NCBI RefSeq assembly: GCF_014218725.1
Contig: NZ_JABBJE010000001.1
Location: 1 to 64,000, forward strand
From: Brevundimonas huaxiensis
GTDB lineage: Bacteria > Pseudomonadota > Alphaproteobacteria > Caulobacterales > Caulobacteraceae
Length of the DNA: 64,000 nucleotides
Reading direction: 5' to 3'
Made by a program: the position numbers and the translations under genes. Positions 40,322 to 47,738 of this stretch are shown here, one piece after another. Numbering within the stretch: position 1 is the stretch's first letter; each line of letters starts with the position of its first letter. Below the pieces are notes generated by a model. It saw nothing but the letters and a program-made list of their open reading frames with translations, did no database searches and was not told the DNA's origin.

Positions 40322-41449
40322 TGTCGGGTCTCGAGATCGGAGCGGCGACGGCGGCGCCGGGCGGGGTTCTGGGGAGGGCGCGGTTCGCCGTGCCCGACTT
40401 GCCCGTCTGGTCGGCGGCGGTCAGGACCATGCAGGCGGGCGGGCGCGAGGCGCGGCTGCTGTGCATCGGCGACAGCGTGACCCAAGGTTATGGCGCGGTC
40501 CCCGGCGGTTGGACGCCCAACGGTCGGGCGAGCGCCTGGCCCGAACGGCTGGCGGCGATGATGAGTGGTCGGGGCCTGCCGGCCTCGGCGGCCTCGGTGG
40601 CCGGGGCCGGGGCGGCGGATGGTGCCAGCGGAGGCTATCCCGCCTATGACCCGCGCGTGACGATGGGCGCCGGGTGGGGCGTAAACGCCCTGACCGGGAT
40701 TGGCGGCAAGCTGTTCTCGGGCGCGGCCGCGTCGACGGGCGTCTGGAGCTTTCAGCCGGACCGGCCGGTGGATCGGTTCGATCTGTGGGCCGTAACCAAT
40801 ACGGCGCTGGGCGTGCTGACGATCGAGACGGACGGCGCAGTGCGGGCGACGGTGAACACCACCAAGGGCGGCGTCGATGGAGGTCACGACGGTGGCCTTT
40901 CCCGAGACGACCGGGCCTGTGAGCGTGCGCTGGGCCTCGGGAGGAGCGGTGTTCATCGCGGGCGGGGTCGCGTGGCGCTCGGACGTGAAGCGGGCGCGGG
41001 TGATCAACGCCGGGTGGGGCGGGGCCAGGATCGCGGACTGGATCACGACGGATCAGCCGTACCGGGCGTATGGGTCTATCCCGGCGGCGGCGCCTGATCT
41101 GTCGGTCGTGTGTCTGACGATCAACGACTGGAACGCGGGGACGGCGGTGGCGACCTACAAGGCCGGGCTGGGGACGCTGGTGGATCAATGCCTGACGACG
41201 GGGGACGTGCTGCTGATGACCGGATGTCCGTCGGATCCGGCCCAGGGCAAGGCGAGCTATGCCGCGCAAGCCGCGTTGCGGGACGCGGTGTTCGAGGTGG
41301 CGGCGACGCGGGGGCTGGCCGCGCCCGTCGACGGGACGGCCCTGTTCGGCGGCAGCTTCGCCGGCGGGCTGATGTTCGATTCCGTCCATCCCAATGCGGC
41401 GGGCCAGGCGAGGATCGCCGAAGCGGTGCGCGCGCGGGTGATGATCTGA
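40321..41449 (+). pseudogene. SGNH/GDSL hydrolase, interrupted by a +1 frameshift
   Basis: The first part (40321 to about 40872, frame 1) has block I with the nucleophile, LLCIGDSVTQGYGAVPGG. The rest of the protein (from about 40870, frame 2) has VINAGWGGARIADWI, SVVCLTINDWNAG and block V FDSVHPNAAGQARIAEA with the Asp-His pair. Both halves are needed for one SGNH esterase of about 375 residues. The shift falls in AAGGGCGGCGTCG (40866-40878), best explained by one extra G or C. Co-translated with the spike-base gene, so probably a spike-associated polysaccharide esterase before decay. A sequencing error cannot be excluded. Confidence 0.85.
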
Positions 41450-41487
41450 GGTTGTCGTGCGCGCTCGCGCGATGATAATCGTGGCGG

Positions 41488-42558
41488 ATGGGCGAGCGGT
41501 TCTTTGGGGTGCAGGCGCTGCGGTTCGCGGCGGCGACGGCGGTGGTCGTCACGCACGCCGTGGATCTGGCCGGGACGCGGCTGGGGCTGGAGACCGCGCT
41601 GGGCGGCGGGACGCTGGAGAACTTCGGCGCCGTGGGCGTGGACGTGTTCTTTGTCATCAGCGGCTTCATCATCGCCACGACGACGCAGGGGCAGACGGGC
41701 GTGGGCGCGGCCGGGGCCTTTCTGTGGCGGCGGTTTCGGCGGGTGGCGCCGATCTACTGGCTGCTGTCGCTGCCGATCCTGGTCGGGATGGCGCGGGGCG
41801 GGACGCTGAGCCCGGAGGTGGCGGCGGCCACGTTTCTGTTCTGGCCGTTCAGCGGGCTGGAGATGACGTTTCCGGCGTTGGGGCCGGGGTGGACCCTGTG
41901 TTTCGAAATGCTGTTCTACGCCGGGTTTGGGCTGGCGATAGCGGGCGGCCGGCGGGTCGGCTGGGGGCTGGTCGCGGTCTATGCGGCGATGCTGGCGGCC
42001 GGGCTGGTCGTGGCGGCGCCGGTTCTGAGGTTCTGGGGCGCGCCGATCATTCTGGAGTTTCTGCTGGGCGTCGGGATCGCCTCGGTTTGGCGGTTCGCGC
42101 CGCCTCGGTTGGGGCTGTGGGCGGTCGGTCTGGCGATGCTCGGGTTCGGGCTGGGCCTGGTGGTCGGCTATGGCGGCATCGACGATGTGCGGGCGTTGAA
42201 CGATCCGTGGAATGGGTTGAGGCGGGCAGCGGTCTGGGGTCTGCCCAGCGCCCTGCTGGTGTTCGGCGTGGTGCGGATGGAGCGGACGGACCGGGCGCCG
42301 GGGCGGTTGGGGCGGGCGGCCGCCTTCATGGGGGATGCGTCCTATTCGATCTATCTGGTCCATGTGCTGGTGATCCGGGCTTTGGGGCGGATGTTCGAGA
42401 GCGGGATGGTCGCCCTGCCGGGGGATGCGGTGGTGGTGGTGACGGTGCTCGCCAGTCTGGGGGCGGGGGCGGTCGTGCACGTGTGGATCGAGCGGCCGCT
42501 GTTGCGGCTGATGACGCCTTCAAGACACCGCCCCTTGCTTCACACGCCGTCATCCTAG
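41488..42558 (+). CDS. acyltransferase family 3 (OafA/YrhL-like) membrane protein
   Basis: A 356-residue polytopic membrane protein with about ten spans. Family features: GVQALRFAAATAVVVTHAVD (His required for acyl transfer), VGVDVFFVISGFIIA, RRFRRVAPIYWLLSLPILV, and the late ASYSIYLVHVLVI. Such enzymes O-acetylate surface sugars. It is placed inside a GTA head cluster between the SGNH hydrolase and portal genes, which is not usual. It may modify the same surface polysaccharide that the spike recognises (inference). Confidence 0.9.
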   Translation: MGERFFGVQALRFAAATAVVVTHAVDLAGTRLGLETALGGGTLENFGAVGVDVFFVISGFIIATTTQGQTGVGAAGAFLWRRFRRVAPIYWLLSLPILVGMARGGTLSPEVAAATFLFWPFSGLEMTFPALGPGWTLCFEMLFYAGFGLAIAGGRRVGWGLVAVYAAMLAAGLVVAAPVLRFWGAPIILEFLLGVGIASVWRFAPPRLGLWAVGLAMLGFGLGLVVGYGGIDDVRALNDPWNGLRRAAVWGLPSALLVFGVVRMERTDRAPGRLGRAAAFMGDASYSIYLVHVLVIRALGRMFESGMVALPGDAVVVVTVLASLGAGAVVHVWIERPLLRLMTPSRHRPLLHTPSS

Positions 42559-42642
42559 GCCTTGCGCCTAGGATCCATAAACACCGGACTTGAGCGGCGA
42601 GCACCGTGAGTATGGGTCCTCGGGACAAGCCCGAGGATGACG
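42548..42642. repeat. CGTCATCCTAGG..CCGAGGATGACG intergenic repeat
   Basis: Left end CGTCATCCTAGGCCTTGCGC, right end GACAAGCCCGAGGATGACG; each has its own small stem (CCTAGGCC-type and TCCTCGGG/CCCGAGGA). A dispersed repeat type common in alphaproteobacteria, here between the acyltransferase and portal genes. Confidence 0.75.
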
Positions 42643-42663
42643 AACTAAAAGGAAATCGACACA

Positions 42664-43836
42664 ATGGTTTCGATCCGGTGGCCGTTCGGCCAGGCGGGGC
42701 GCGTGGGCGCGCCTGAGGGCAAGCAGAGCCGGGCGGGCGGGGTGATCGCCTTGTCGGGGGTGGGGCGGCCGCGGTGGACGCCCAACGACTACGCCAGTCT
42801 GGCGCGCGAGGGATATCAGAAGAATGCGGTGGCCTATCGCTGCATCCGCATGATCGCCGAGGCGGCGGCGGCTGCGCCGTTCGCGGTGTTCGTGGACGGG
42901 GTGCGCGACGAGGCGCATCCGCTGGCGAAACTGATCCGGCGGCCCAATCCCGAGCAGTCGGGGGCGGAGTTGATGGAGGCGGTCTATGGGGCGTTGCAGG
43001 TGTCGGGCAACGCCTATGTCGAGGCGACCGGCGATGCGGACGGGGACGGGGCGCCGGACGAGCTGTGGCCGCTGCGGTCGGACCGGGTGAAGGTGGTTCC
43101 GGGCCGGTCGGGCTGGCCCGAGGCGTGGGATTATTCCGTGGACGGACGGTCGGTGCGGATCAGGCGAGCGGCGGACGGCTGGGCGCCGGTGATGCACCTG
43201 AAGCTGTGGCACCCGCTGGACGACTGGTACGGGCTGTCGCCGCTGGAGGCGGCGGCGCAAGGGGTGGACGCGCACAATGCGGCCGGCGCCTGGAACAAGG
43301 CCCTGCTGGACAATGCCGCGCGGCCGTCGGGGGCGCTGGTCTATGGGGCGAGGAACGGCGAGCGGCTGACGGACGGCCAGTTCGAGGCGCTGAAGGATCA
43401 GCTGTCGACCGTCTATGCCGGGGCGACGAACGCCGGGCGGCCGATCCTGCTGGAGGGCGGGATGGACTGGAAGCCGCTGAGCCTGACGCCGGCCGAGATG
43501 GATTTCACCGCCGGCAAGCACGCGGCGGCGCGCGAGATCGCTCTGGCGTTCGGGGTTCCGCCGCAACTGCTGGGGATACCGGGCGACGCGACCTACGCCA
43601 ACTATCGCGAGGCCAATGCGGCCTTCTGGCGACAGACGGTGATCCCGCTGGTGAAGAAGGCGGCGGGGGCGATGACGGGCTGGCTGGGCGAGCGGTTCGC
43701 GGGGTGCGAAATCCGCGCGGACCTGGATGCGGTCTCGGCGCTGCAGCCCGAGCGGGACGCCCTGTGGGCGCGGCTGGAGGCGGCGAGCTTCCTGACCGAC
43801 GAAGAGCGTCGGCGAATGGCGGGGTTGGGAGCGTGA
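42664..43836 (+). CDS. GTA/HK97-type portal protein
   Basis: A 390-residue protein. Portal features: YQKNAVAYRCIRMIAEAAAA, HPLAKLIRRPNPEQSGAELM, GALQVSGNAYVEA, LWPLRSDRVKVVPG, HLKLWHPLDDWYGLSPLEAA and IALAFGVPPQLLGIPGDATYANYREAN. It forms the dodecameric vertex channel through which TerL packages DNA. Length is normal and the frame is intact. The stop codon TGA (43834) lies in the first bases of a palindromic repeat. Confidence 0.95.
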   Translation: MVSIRWPFGQAGRVGAPEGKQSRAGGVIALSGVGRPRWTPNDYASLAREGYQKNAVAYRCIRMIAEAAAAAPFAVFVDGVRDEAHPLAKLIRRPNPEQSGAELMEAVYGALQVSGNAYVEATGDADGDGAPDELWPLRSDRVKVVPGRSGWPEAWDYSVDGRSVRIRRAADGWAPVMHLKLWHPLDDWYGLSPLEAAAQGVDAHNAAGAWNKALLDNAARPSGALVYGARNGERLTDGQFEALKDQLSTVYAGATNAGRPILLEGGMDWKPLSLTPAEMDFTAGKHAAAREIALAFGVPPQLLGIPGDATYANYREANAAFWRQTVIPLVKKAAGAMTGWLGERFAGCEIRADLDAVSALQPERDALWARLEAASFLTDEERRRMAGLGA

Positions 43837-43899
43837 GTGGTGATTGGTGATTGGTGACTGGGGTGGCGCCAATCACCAACCACGCGTCACGAGTCACGC
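43833..43899. repeat. GTGAGTGGTGATTGG-type palindromic repeat, copy 3
   Basis: GTGAGTGGTGATTGGTGATT on the left and AATCACCAACCACGCGTCAC plus GAGTCACG on the right form a hairpin. The element starts at the portal stop codon (its GTGA includes the TGA) and ends 17 bp before the next start. Confidence 0.8.
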
Positions 43900-43915
43900 G
43901 GCAAAGGAGAGCGAA

Positions 43916-44149
43916 ATGACCGAACATCAAATCCGGCGCGTGCCGACGGCGCTGCTGATCGCCGTCGTGGTGCAGACGGTGGGCGGCTTGGTCTGGGCCG
44001 GGGGCGCCGCGGCGCGGATCGCGACGCTGGAGCAGCGGGTCGGGGAGCAGAGGCTGGTCGCCGAACGGCTGGCGCGGCTGGAGGTCCAGGGCGAGGCCAC
44101 GGCGGCGGCCGTGGAGCGGATCGAGCGTAGGTTGGAGGGTGGGACGTGA
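43916..44149 (+). CDS. small GTA-cluster membrane/coiled-coil protein (g3.5 position)
   Basis: A 77-residue protein with one hydrophobic segment (PTALLIAVVVQTVGGLVWAG, about 9-28) and a coiled coil (LEQRVGEQRLVAERLARLEV; VERIERRLE). A small gene at this place between portal and protease is usual in GTA clusters. ATG 43916 has AAGGAGAG upstream. Its stop overlaps the next start (GTGA, 44146-44149). Function unknown. Confidence 0.7.
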   Translation: MTEHQIRRVPTALLIAVVVQTVGGLVWAGGAAARIATLEQRVGEQRLVAERLARLEVQGEATAAAVERIERRLEGGT

Positions 44150-44211
44150 GTGGTGAATCGCGATTGGTGACTCGACAGAAGCATTCACGTGTCACGATCC
44201 ACCACTCACCC
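44146..44211. repeat. GTGAGTGGTGAATCG-type palindromic repeat, copy 4
   Basis: GTGAGTGGTGAATCGCGATT on the left pairs with CGTGTCACGATCCACCACTC plus ACC on the right. Like copy 3, it begins at a stop codon (TGA at 44147). It also supplies the start and first codons of the prohead protease. Confidence 0.8.
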
Positions 44212-44616
44212 CTTGAGATCGAAGGCTACGCCTCGCTGTGGGGCGTGGCGGATCTGAACGGGGACGTGGTGCAGGCGGGGGCGTTTGCGGACAGTCTGGC
44301 CAGGACGGGGGTTGAGGGGGTGCGGATGCTGAACCAGCACGATGCGCGGGCGCCGGTCGGGATCTGGGAGCAAATCGTCGAGGATGCGCGCGGCCTCTTC
44401 GTGCGCGGCCGGATCGAGGACTGGTCGGCCGAGGCGCGGTTCGCCGGGGCGCTGAGCCGGGCCGGGGCGCTGGACGGGCTGTCGATCGGCTACCGCACGG
44501 CGCGGGCCCGGCGTCAGGGACGGCTGCGCGTACTGAGCGCGGTCGAGCTGTGGGAGGTGTCGCTGGTGACGTTTCCGATGCTGCCGGGCGCGCGGTTCAG
44601 GGTCGTGACCGAATGA
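44146..44616 (+). CDS. HK97-family GTA prohead protease
   Basis: A 156-residue protease. EGYASLWGVADLNGDVVQAG, LNQHDARAPVGIWE (catalytic His), LSRAGALDGLSIGYR (Ser) and ELWEVSLVTFPMLPGAR are HK97 prohead protease motifs. It processes the capsid N-terminus during head maturation. The GTG start overlaps the stop of the previous gene. The first 20 residues (SGESRLVTRQKHSRVTIHHS) are encoded by a palindromic repeat. The gene's last 37 bp recur at 45633. Confidence 0.88.
   Translation: MSGESRLVTRQKHSRVTIHHSPLEIEGYASLWGVADLNGDVVQAGAFADSLARTGVEGVRMLNQHDARAPVGIWEQIVEDARGLFVRGRIEDWSAEARFAGALSRAGALDGLSIGYRTARARRQGRLRVLSAVELWEVSLVTFPMLPGARFRVVTE
44564..44600 (+). repeat. direct repeat A, 3' end of the prohead protease gene
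   Basis: TGGTGACGTTTCCGATGCTG followed by CCGGGCGCGCGGTTCAG. It recurs at 45633-45668 with one base deleted and one changed. The two copies flank the extra gene at 44674. Confidence 0.9.
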
Positions 44617-44673
44617 CGGCTTTCGACCCTGACCGACGTTGTCATCCAAACGAACGGTGTTCATGATCTTGGA

Positions 44674-45549
44674 ATGAACTGGTTCGCGATTATCGCTGGG
44701 CTAACAGCCTCGCTGACAGCCAACTCCGCACCCGGACTGTCACCCCAACCCCATCCTGCAGTGGGTGAGGAGCACGAGGTCATCATCTCCTATGTGACTT
44801 CCAAGCAGAGTAGCGATGGCTCCTCCAGTAGCTCAAGCGGACAAGACGTTCTGCTGGAGCGGGTGATCGCCGTCAGTAACGCCGGGCTTGAGTTGGAATT
44901 CGATCTACCGAGTGACGCAACCGCTGAGGATAGGGCCCGGGACTGGAAATTTCCGGCGCGGATTCTCCAGCAATCAAACGGCGCCATCCGGCTGCTGAAT
45001 GGCGATAAGCTGGATGAACGCGTCGACCGCTGGCTTAAGGCGTCGGAGATGTCGCGGGACATGTGCGGACGCTGGATTTTTACCTGGAATGCGTTTCGCA
45101 TCGAGTGCGATCCGGAGTCTGTGATCGCCGATATTGCAGCCATCAACCTGCTCAACGTCAATCTGCGGGAGGGTGCAACCTATCGGCATCCCCAAACTGT
45201 CGGTTCCGGGATTTTGTCTCTTACATCCAAGGGGCCGGGCGGCGCGGTCTACTCTGTGAGGTTGGCGGTCGATGCCGACGCTGTCCGCAGGGAGCGCGCC
45301 GAAAGTGACGTGGTCGTCGGCGAAATTACGCAGAATCCGGTGACGTTCGAGGCCGCCTTTAGCGAACGTTCGAAAGAGACTGTCTCTGGAACTGTTGAGG
45401 TCACGTTTGATGTTGATGCTTCGGGGAACCCGATGCGGCGAACGGTCGTAACAACGCTGGATACGGTAAAGCCTGATGGGGTGTCGGAGAAAGATCGGCG
45501 AACCGACACAGTGGAGCGGGTCGCTTCCGGAGGGACAAACCGGTCTTGA
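44674..45549 (+). CDS. exported protein of unknown function inserted in the GTA cluster
   Basis: A 291-residue protein with a signal-like N-terminus (IIAGLTASLTANSAPG, 1-22). A Ser-rich linker (48-58) precedes a beta-rich domain (60-270, VLLERVIAVSNAGLELEFDL; EAAFSERSKETVSGTVEVTF). A Cys pair, MCGRWIF and FRIECDP, is visible. Codon use is clearly less GC-rich than in the flanking GTA genes. It is not a known GTA gene and lies between the two copies of a 37-bp direct repeat, so it was probably brought in by insertion. Function unknown. Confidence 0.7.
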   Translation: MNWFAIIAGLTASLTANSAPGLSPQPHPAVGEEHEVIISYVTSKQSSDGSSSSSSGQDVLLERVIAVSNAGLELEFDLPSDATAEDRARDWKFPARILQQSNGAIRLLNGDKLDERVDRWLKASEMSRDMCGRWIFTWNAFRIECDPESVIADIAAINLLNVNLREGATYRHPQTVGSGILSLTSKGPGGAVYSVRLAVDADAVRRERAESDVVVGEITQNPVTFEAAFSERSKETVSGTVEVTFDVDASGNPMRRTVVTTLDTVKPDGVSEKDRRTDTVERVASGGTNRS

Positions 45550-45632
45550 AGCAGGTTGGCGGCTGTCCGCTTTCCACCCATAACTGACGTTAGCGGCGTC
45601 CGTTGTGGGCGCTCCATCATAGCCGAGAATGG

Positions 45633-45668
45633 TGGTGACGTTCCGATGCTGCCGGGGGCGCGGTTCAG
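45633..45668 (+). repeat. direct repeat B, decayed copy of the protease 3' end
   Basis: TGGTGACGTTCCGATGCTGC followed by CGGGGGCGCGGTTCAG. Compared with 44564-44600 there is one missing T and one C-to-G change, so it no longer encodes the protease end. The stop codon of the minus-strand gene at 45665 lies inside it. Confidence 0.9.
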
Positions 45669-46459
45669 TTTGGCTTGAGGGCCTGAAAAGCGCCGTTGCG
45701 GTCGAGGGTTTCGGCGAGGGCGGCCATCTGGGCGCGGCCCTTCTTGCCGTGGAGATAGCGCAAGGCCCAGCCGGCGAGCACCAGGCCGAAGATCCAGCCG
45801 ACGTGCAGCACCAGGTGGGCGAACAGGATGAAGACGGCCGCCAGCGCATAGGCGCCAAGATAGACCAGGGCCAGCTGGCCGCCGCGCGACGCTGTGGGGT
45901 TGGACAGGCCGGCGATGATCTCGGCCAAGCCCGGTGCCGCTGCGGCGGACGGCAGGGTGTGATCGGAGGTTTTGGGAGCAGGTTTGGGGGCGGGTTTGGG
46001 TTGAGCTTTCGGTGCGGCCTGGGCGGCGGGTTTTGCCTTGGGCGGGATCGGATCGGACGCGCGCCGGGCGGGGCGGAACAGGATCGATCGGCCGGCTTCG
46101 TCGACGGTGAAAATCTCTTCGAAGGCGGTGGTCGAGAAGTCGATGGCGCGGGTGTCCTGGCCGTAGCTCTGGCCATGCAGGGCCGTCAGCCGGCCCTGGC
46201 GCAGCTCGATCTGGAAGCCGACGGGGTCGGGCAGGCCGGCGACCATCGCATGGACCGTGCCGAACAGGCCGGTGGCGTCCGGGTTGGCGGTCGCGCGGTC
46301 CGCATCGACGACGATCTGGGAATAGAGGCCGGCGCCGGTGTTGCGACGCAGCCCCGGCGAACTGGCGGCGACCTGGGCGCGCAGGTCCGGCACGCTGTCG
46401 CCCATCTGCCAGATCATCGCGTCCATGACGGCGCTTTCGAGGGGCGTCAGGTGGGACAT
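45665..46459 (-). CDS. membrane-anchored protein of unknown function
   Basis: A 264-residue protein. An N-terminal soluble domain (1-130, SPLESAVMDAM-like start, GLRRNTGAGLYSQIVVD, GTVHAMVAGLPDPVGFQIEL, YGQDTRAIDFSTTAFEEIFT) is followed by a Pro/Ala/Lys linker (135-175) and two C-terminal membrane spans (about 200-240). Its direction is opposite to the GTA genes around it. I recall similar uncharacterised proteins in Caulobacterales chromosomes. It may be a chromosomal passenger left by rearrangement of the cluster. Confidence 0.7.
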   Translation of the reverse strand: MSHLTPLESAVMDAMIWQMGDSVPDLRAQVAASSPGLRRNTGAGLYSQIVVDADRATANPDATGLFGTVHAMVAGLPDPVGFQIELRQGRLTALHGQSYGQDTRAIDFSTTAFEEIFTVDEAGRSILFRPARRASDPIPPKAKPAAQAAPKAQPKPAPKPAPKTSDHTLPSAAAAPGLAEIIAGLSNPTASRGGQLALVYLGAYALAAVFILFAHLVLHVGWIFGLVLAGWALRYLHGKKGRAQMAALAETLDRNGAFQALKPN

Positions 46460-46465
46460 GGAGCG

Positions 46466-46792
46466 CTAGGACGACTTGGATGCAGCATTGCGACGCAGCA
46501 CCAAAACCACGATGCCGAGGATCAGGACGAGTATGGCGATCTGCGCCGCGCGGTAGGGCAGGCCGCTTTCGCCCTCAGCCTCGGCGCCGCGATGCAGGGC
46601 GGTCAGGACGATATCGGCAACCGTGTAGACGATGACCGGAAAGCCACTGGCCGCCGCCCATGGCCAGCGGGCCAGGCGTCGCGGCCCTGCTGAAAGCGTG
46701 CCGGGCGGAAAGAGGATCGCGAAAAGGATCAGCGCGGCTGCATGAAGCAGCGGGCTGTAGAGATCGGCTTCGACGAAGATCGGCGCGGGCAT
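46466..46792 (-). CDS. small three-span membrane protein
   Basis: A 108-residue protein with hydrophobic segments near 12-30 (LLHAAALILFAILF), 45-65 (WAAASGFPVIVYTVADIVLTAL) and 82-102 (IAILVLILGIVVLVL). It is 6 bp upstream of the gene at 45665-46459 and in the same operon. No family recognised. Confidence 0.6.
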   Translation of the reverse strand: MPAPIFVEADLYSPLLHAAALILFAILFPPGTLSAGPRRLARWPWAAASGFPVIVYTVADIVLTALHRGAEAEGESGLPYRAAQIAILVLILGIVVLVLRRNAASKSS

Positions 46793-46886
46793 GAAACGAG
46801 CCTAGCGGTCGCCTGAAGCCGCCGCAATCACAGGTTTCGGGCGGTCGATGACGGCCGCTCGCGAAATGGGAAGGTCGCGACGCGGC

Positions 46887-46940
46887 CGCCCCCTCCACCG
46901 CCTTCGGCGGTCCCCCTCCCCCGCATCGCGGGGGAGGATC
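46887..46940. repeat. CGCCCCCTCCACCGC..GGGGGAGGATC palindromic repeat
   Basis: CGCCCCCTCCACCGCCTTCG, GCGGTCCCCCTCCCCC and GCGGGGGAGGATC form nested hairpins. Same family as 36251 and 37785. It lies just before the capsid gene, at the right-hand end of the non-GTA insert. Confidence 0.85.
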
Positions 46941-46958
46941 GTTTCAGCAGGAGATATC

Positions 46959-47738
46959 ATGAAAGAGACCAAACAGGCTTCGGGCCAGCCCGAGGCGCGC
47001 GATGTCGTGCGCGAGATGATGGCGGCGTTCGAGGCGTTCAAAGGGGCGAACGACGCCCGGTTGGGCGAGATCGAGAAGAAGGCGGCGGCCGATGTGCTGC
47101 TGGAGGAGAAGGTGGCGCGCATCGACCAGGCGGTCGCCTCGGCCCAGGCGCGGCTGGATCGGATGATGAGTCAGAGCCGTCGACCGGCGCTCGGCGGCGA
47201 ACCGGCCGAACCGGCGTCTGCGCCCGAGGCGAAGGCGGCGTGGGATGGATACTTGAAGACAGGTCAGTCTGGCGCGCTGGAGGTCAAGGCGGGTCTGTCG
47301 GGCGGCGCGACCTCGGGCGGCTATGTCGTGCCCTATGAGACCGAGCGGGCCATCGAGCGGCGTCTGATGGCGGCCAGTCCGATGCGCGAGATCGCGACGG
47401 TCAGGACCGTGGCGGCCGGCGTGTTCAGAAAGCCGGTGTCGACGGCGGGCGTGGCCTGCGGCTGGGTGGCGGAGACGGCCGCGCGGCCCGAGACGGACCC
47501 GGCGACCCTGGCCCTTCTGGAGTTTCCGTCGGCAGATCTCTACGCCAATCCGGCGGCGACACAGGCGTTGCTGGACGACGCCATGGTCGATCTGGACGAA
47601 TGGCTGGCGGCCGAGGTCGAGGACGCCTTTGCGGCGCAGGAGACCCAGGCCTTCGTCAACGGCGACGGGGTGAACAAGCCCAAGGGGCTGCTGTCCTATC
47701 CGACTGTGGCGGACGCGGGCCAGGCCTGGGGCCAATAG
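46959..47738 (+). pseudogene. GTA major capsid protein (HK97 type), frameshifted
   Basis: The first 259 residues of an HK97-type capsid protein. The N-terminal scaffold helix (ARDVVREMMAAFEAFKGAND, 12-60) would be removed by the prohead protease. The mature part begins near GLSGGATSGGYVVPYETE, with typical ASPMREIATVRTV, AAVADE-like CGWVAETAARPETDPA and EVEDAFAAQETQAFVNGDGV. It stops early at GQAWGQ. The continuation GYVPSGAAGGFAATSPADRL, expected in the same protein, is present in the +2 frame just downstream. One missing A in TGGGGCCAATAGG (47727-47739) explains it. ATG 46959 has CAGGAGA upstream. Confidence 0.88.
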
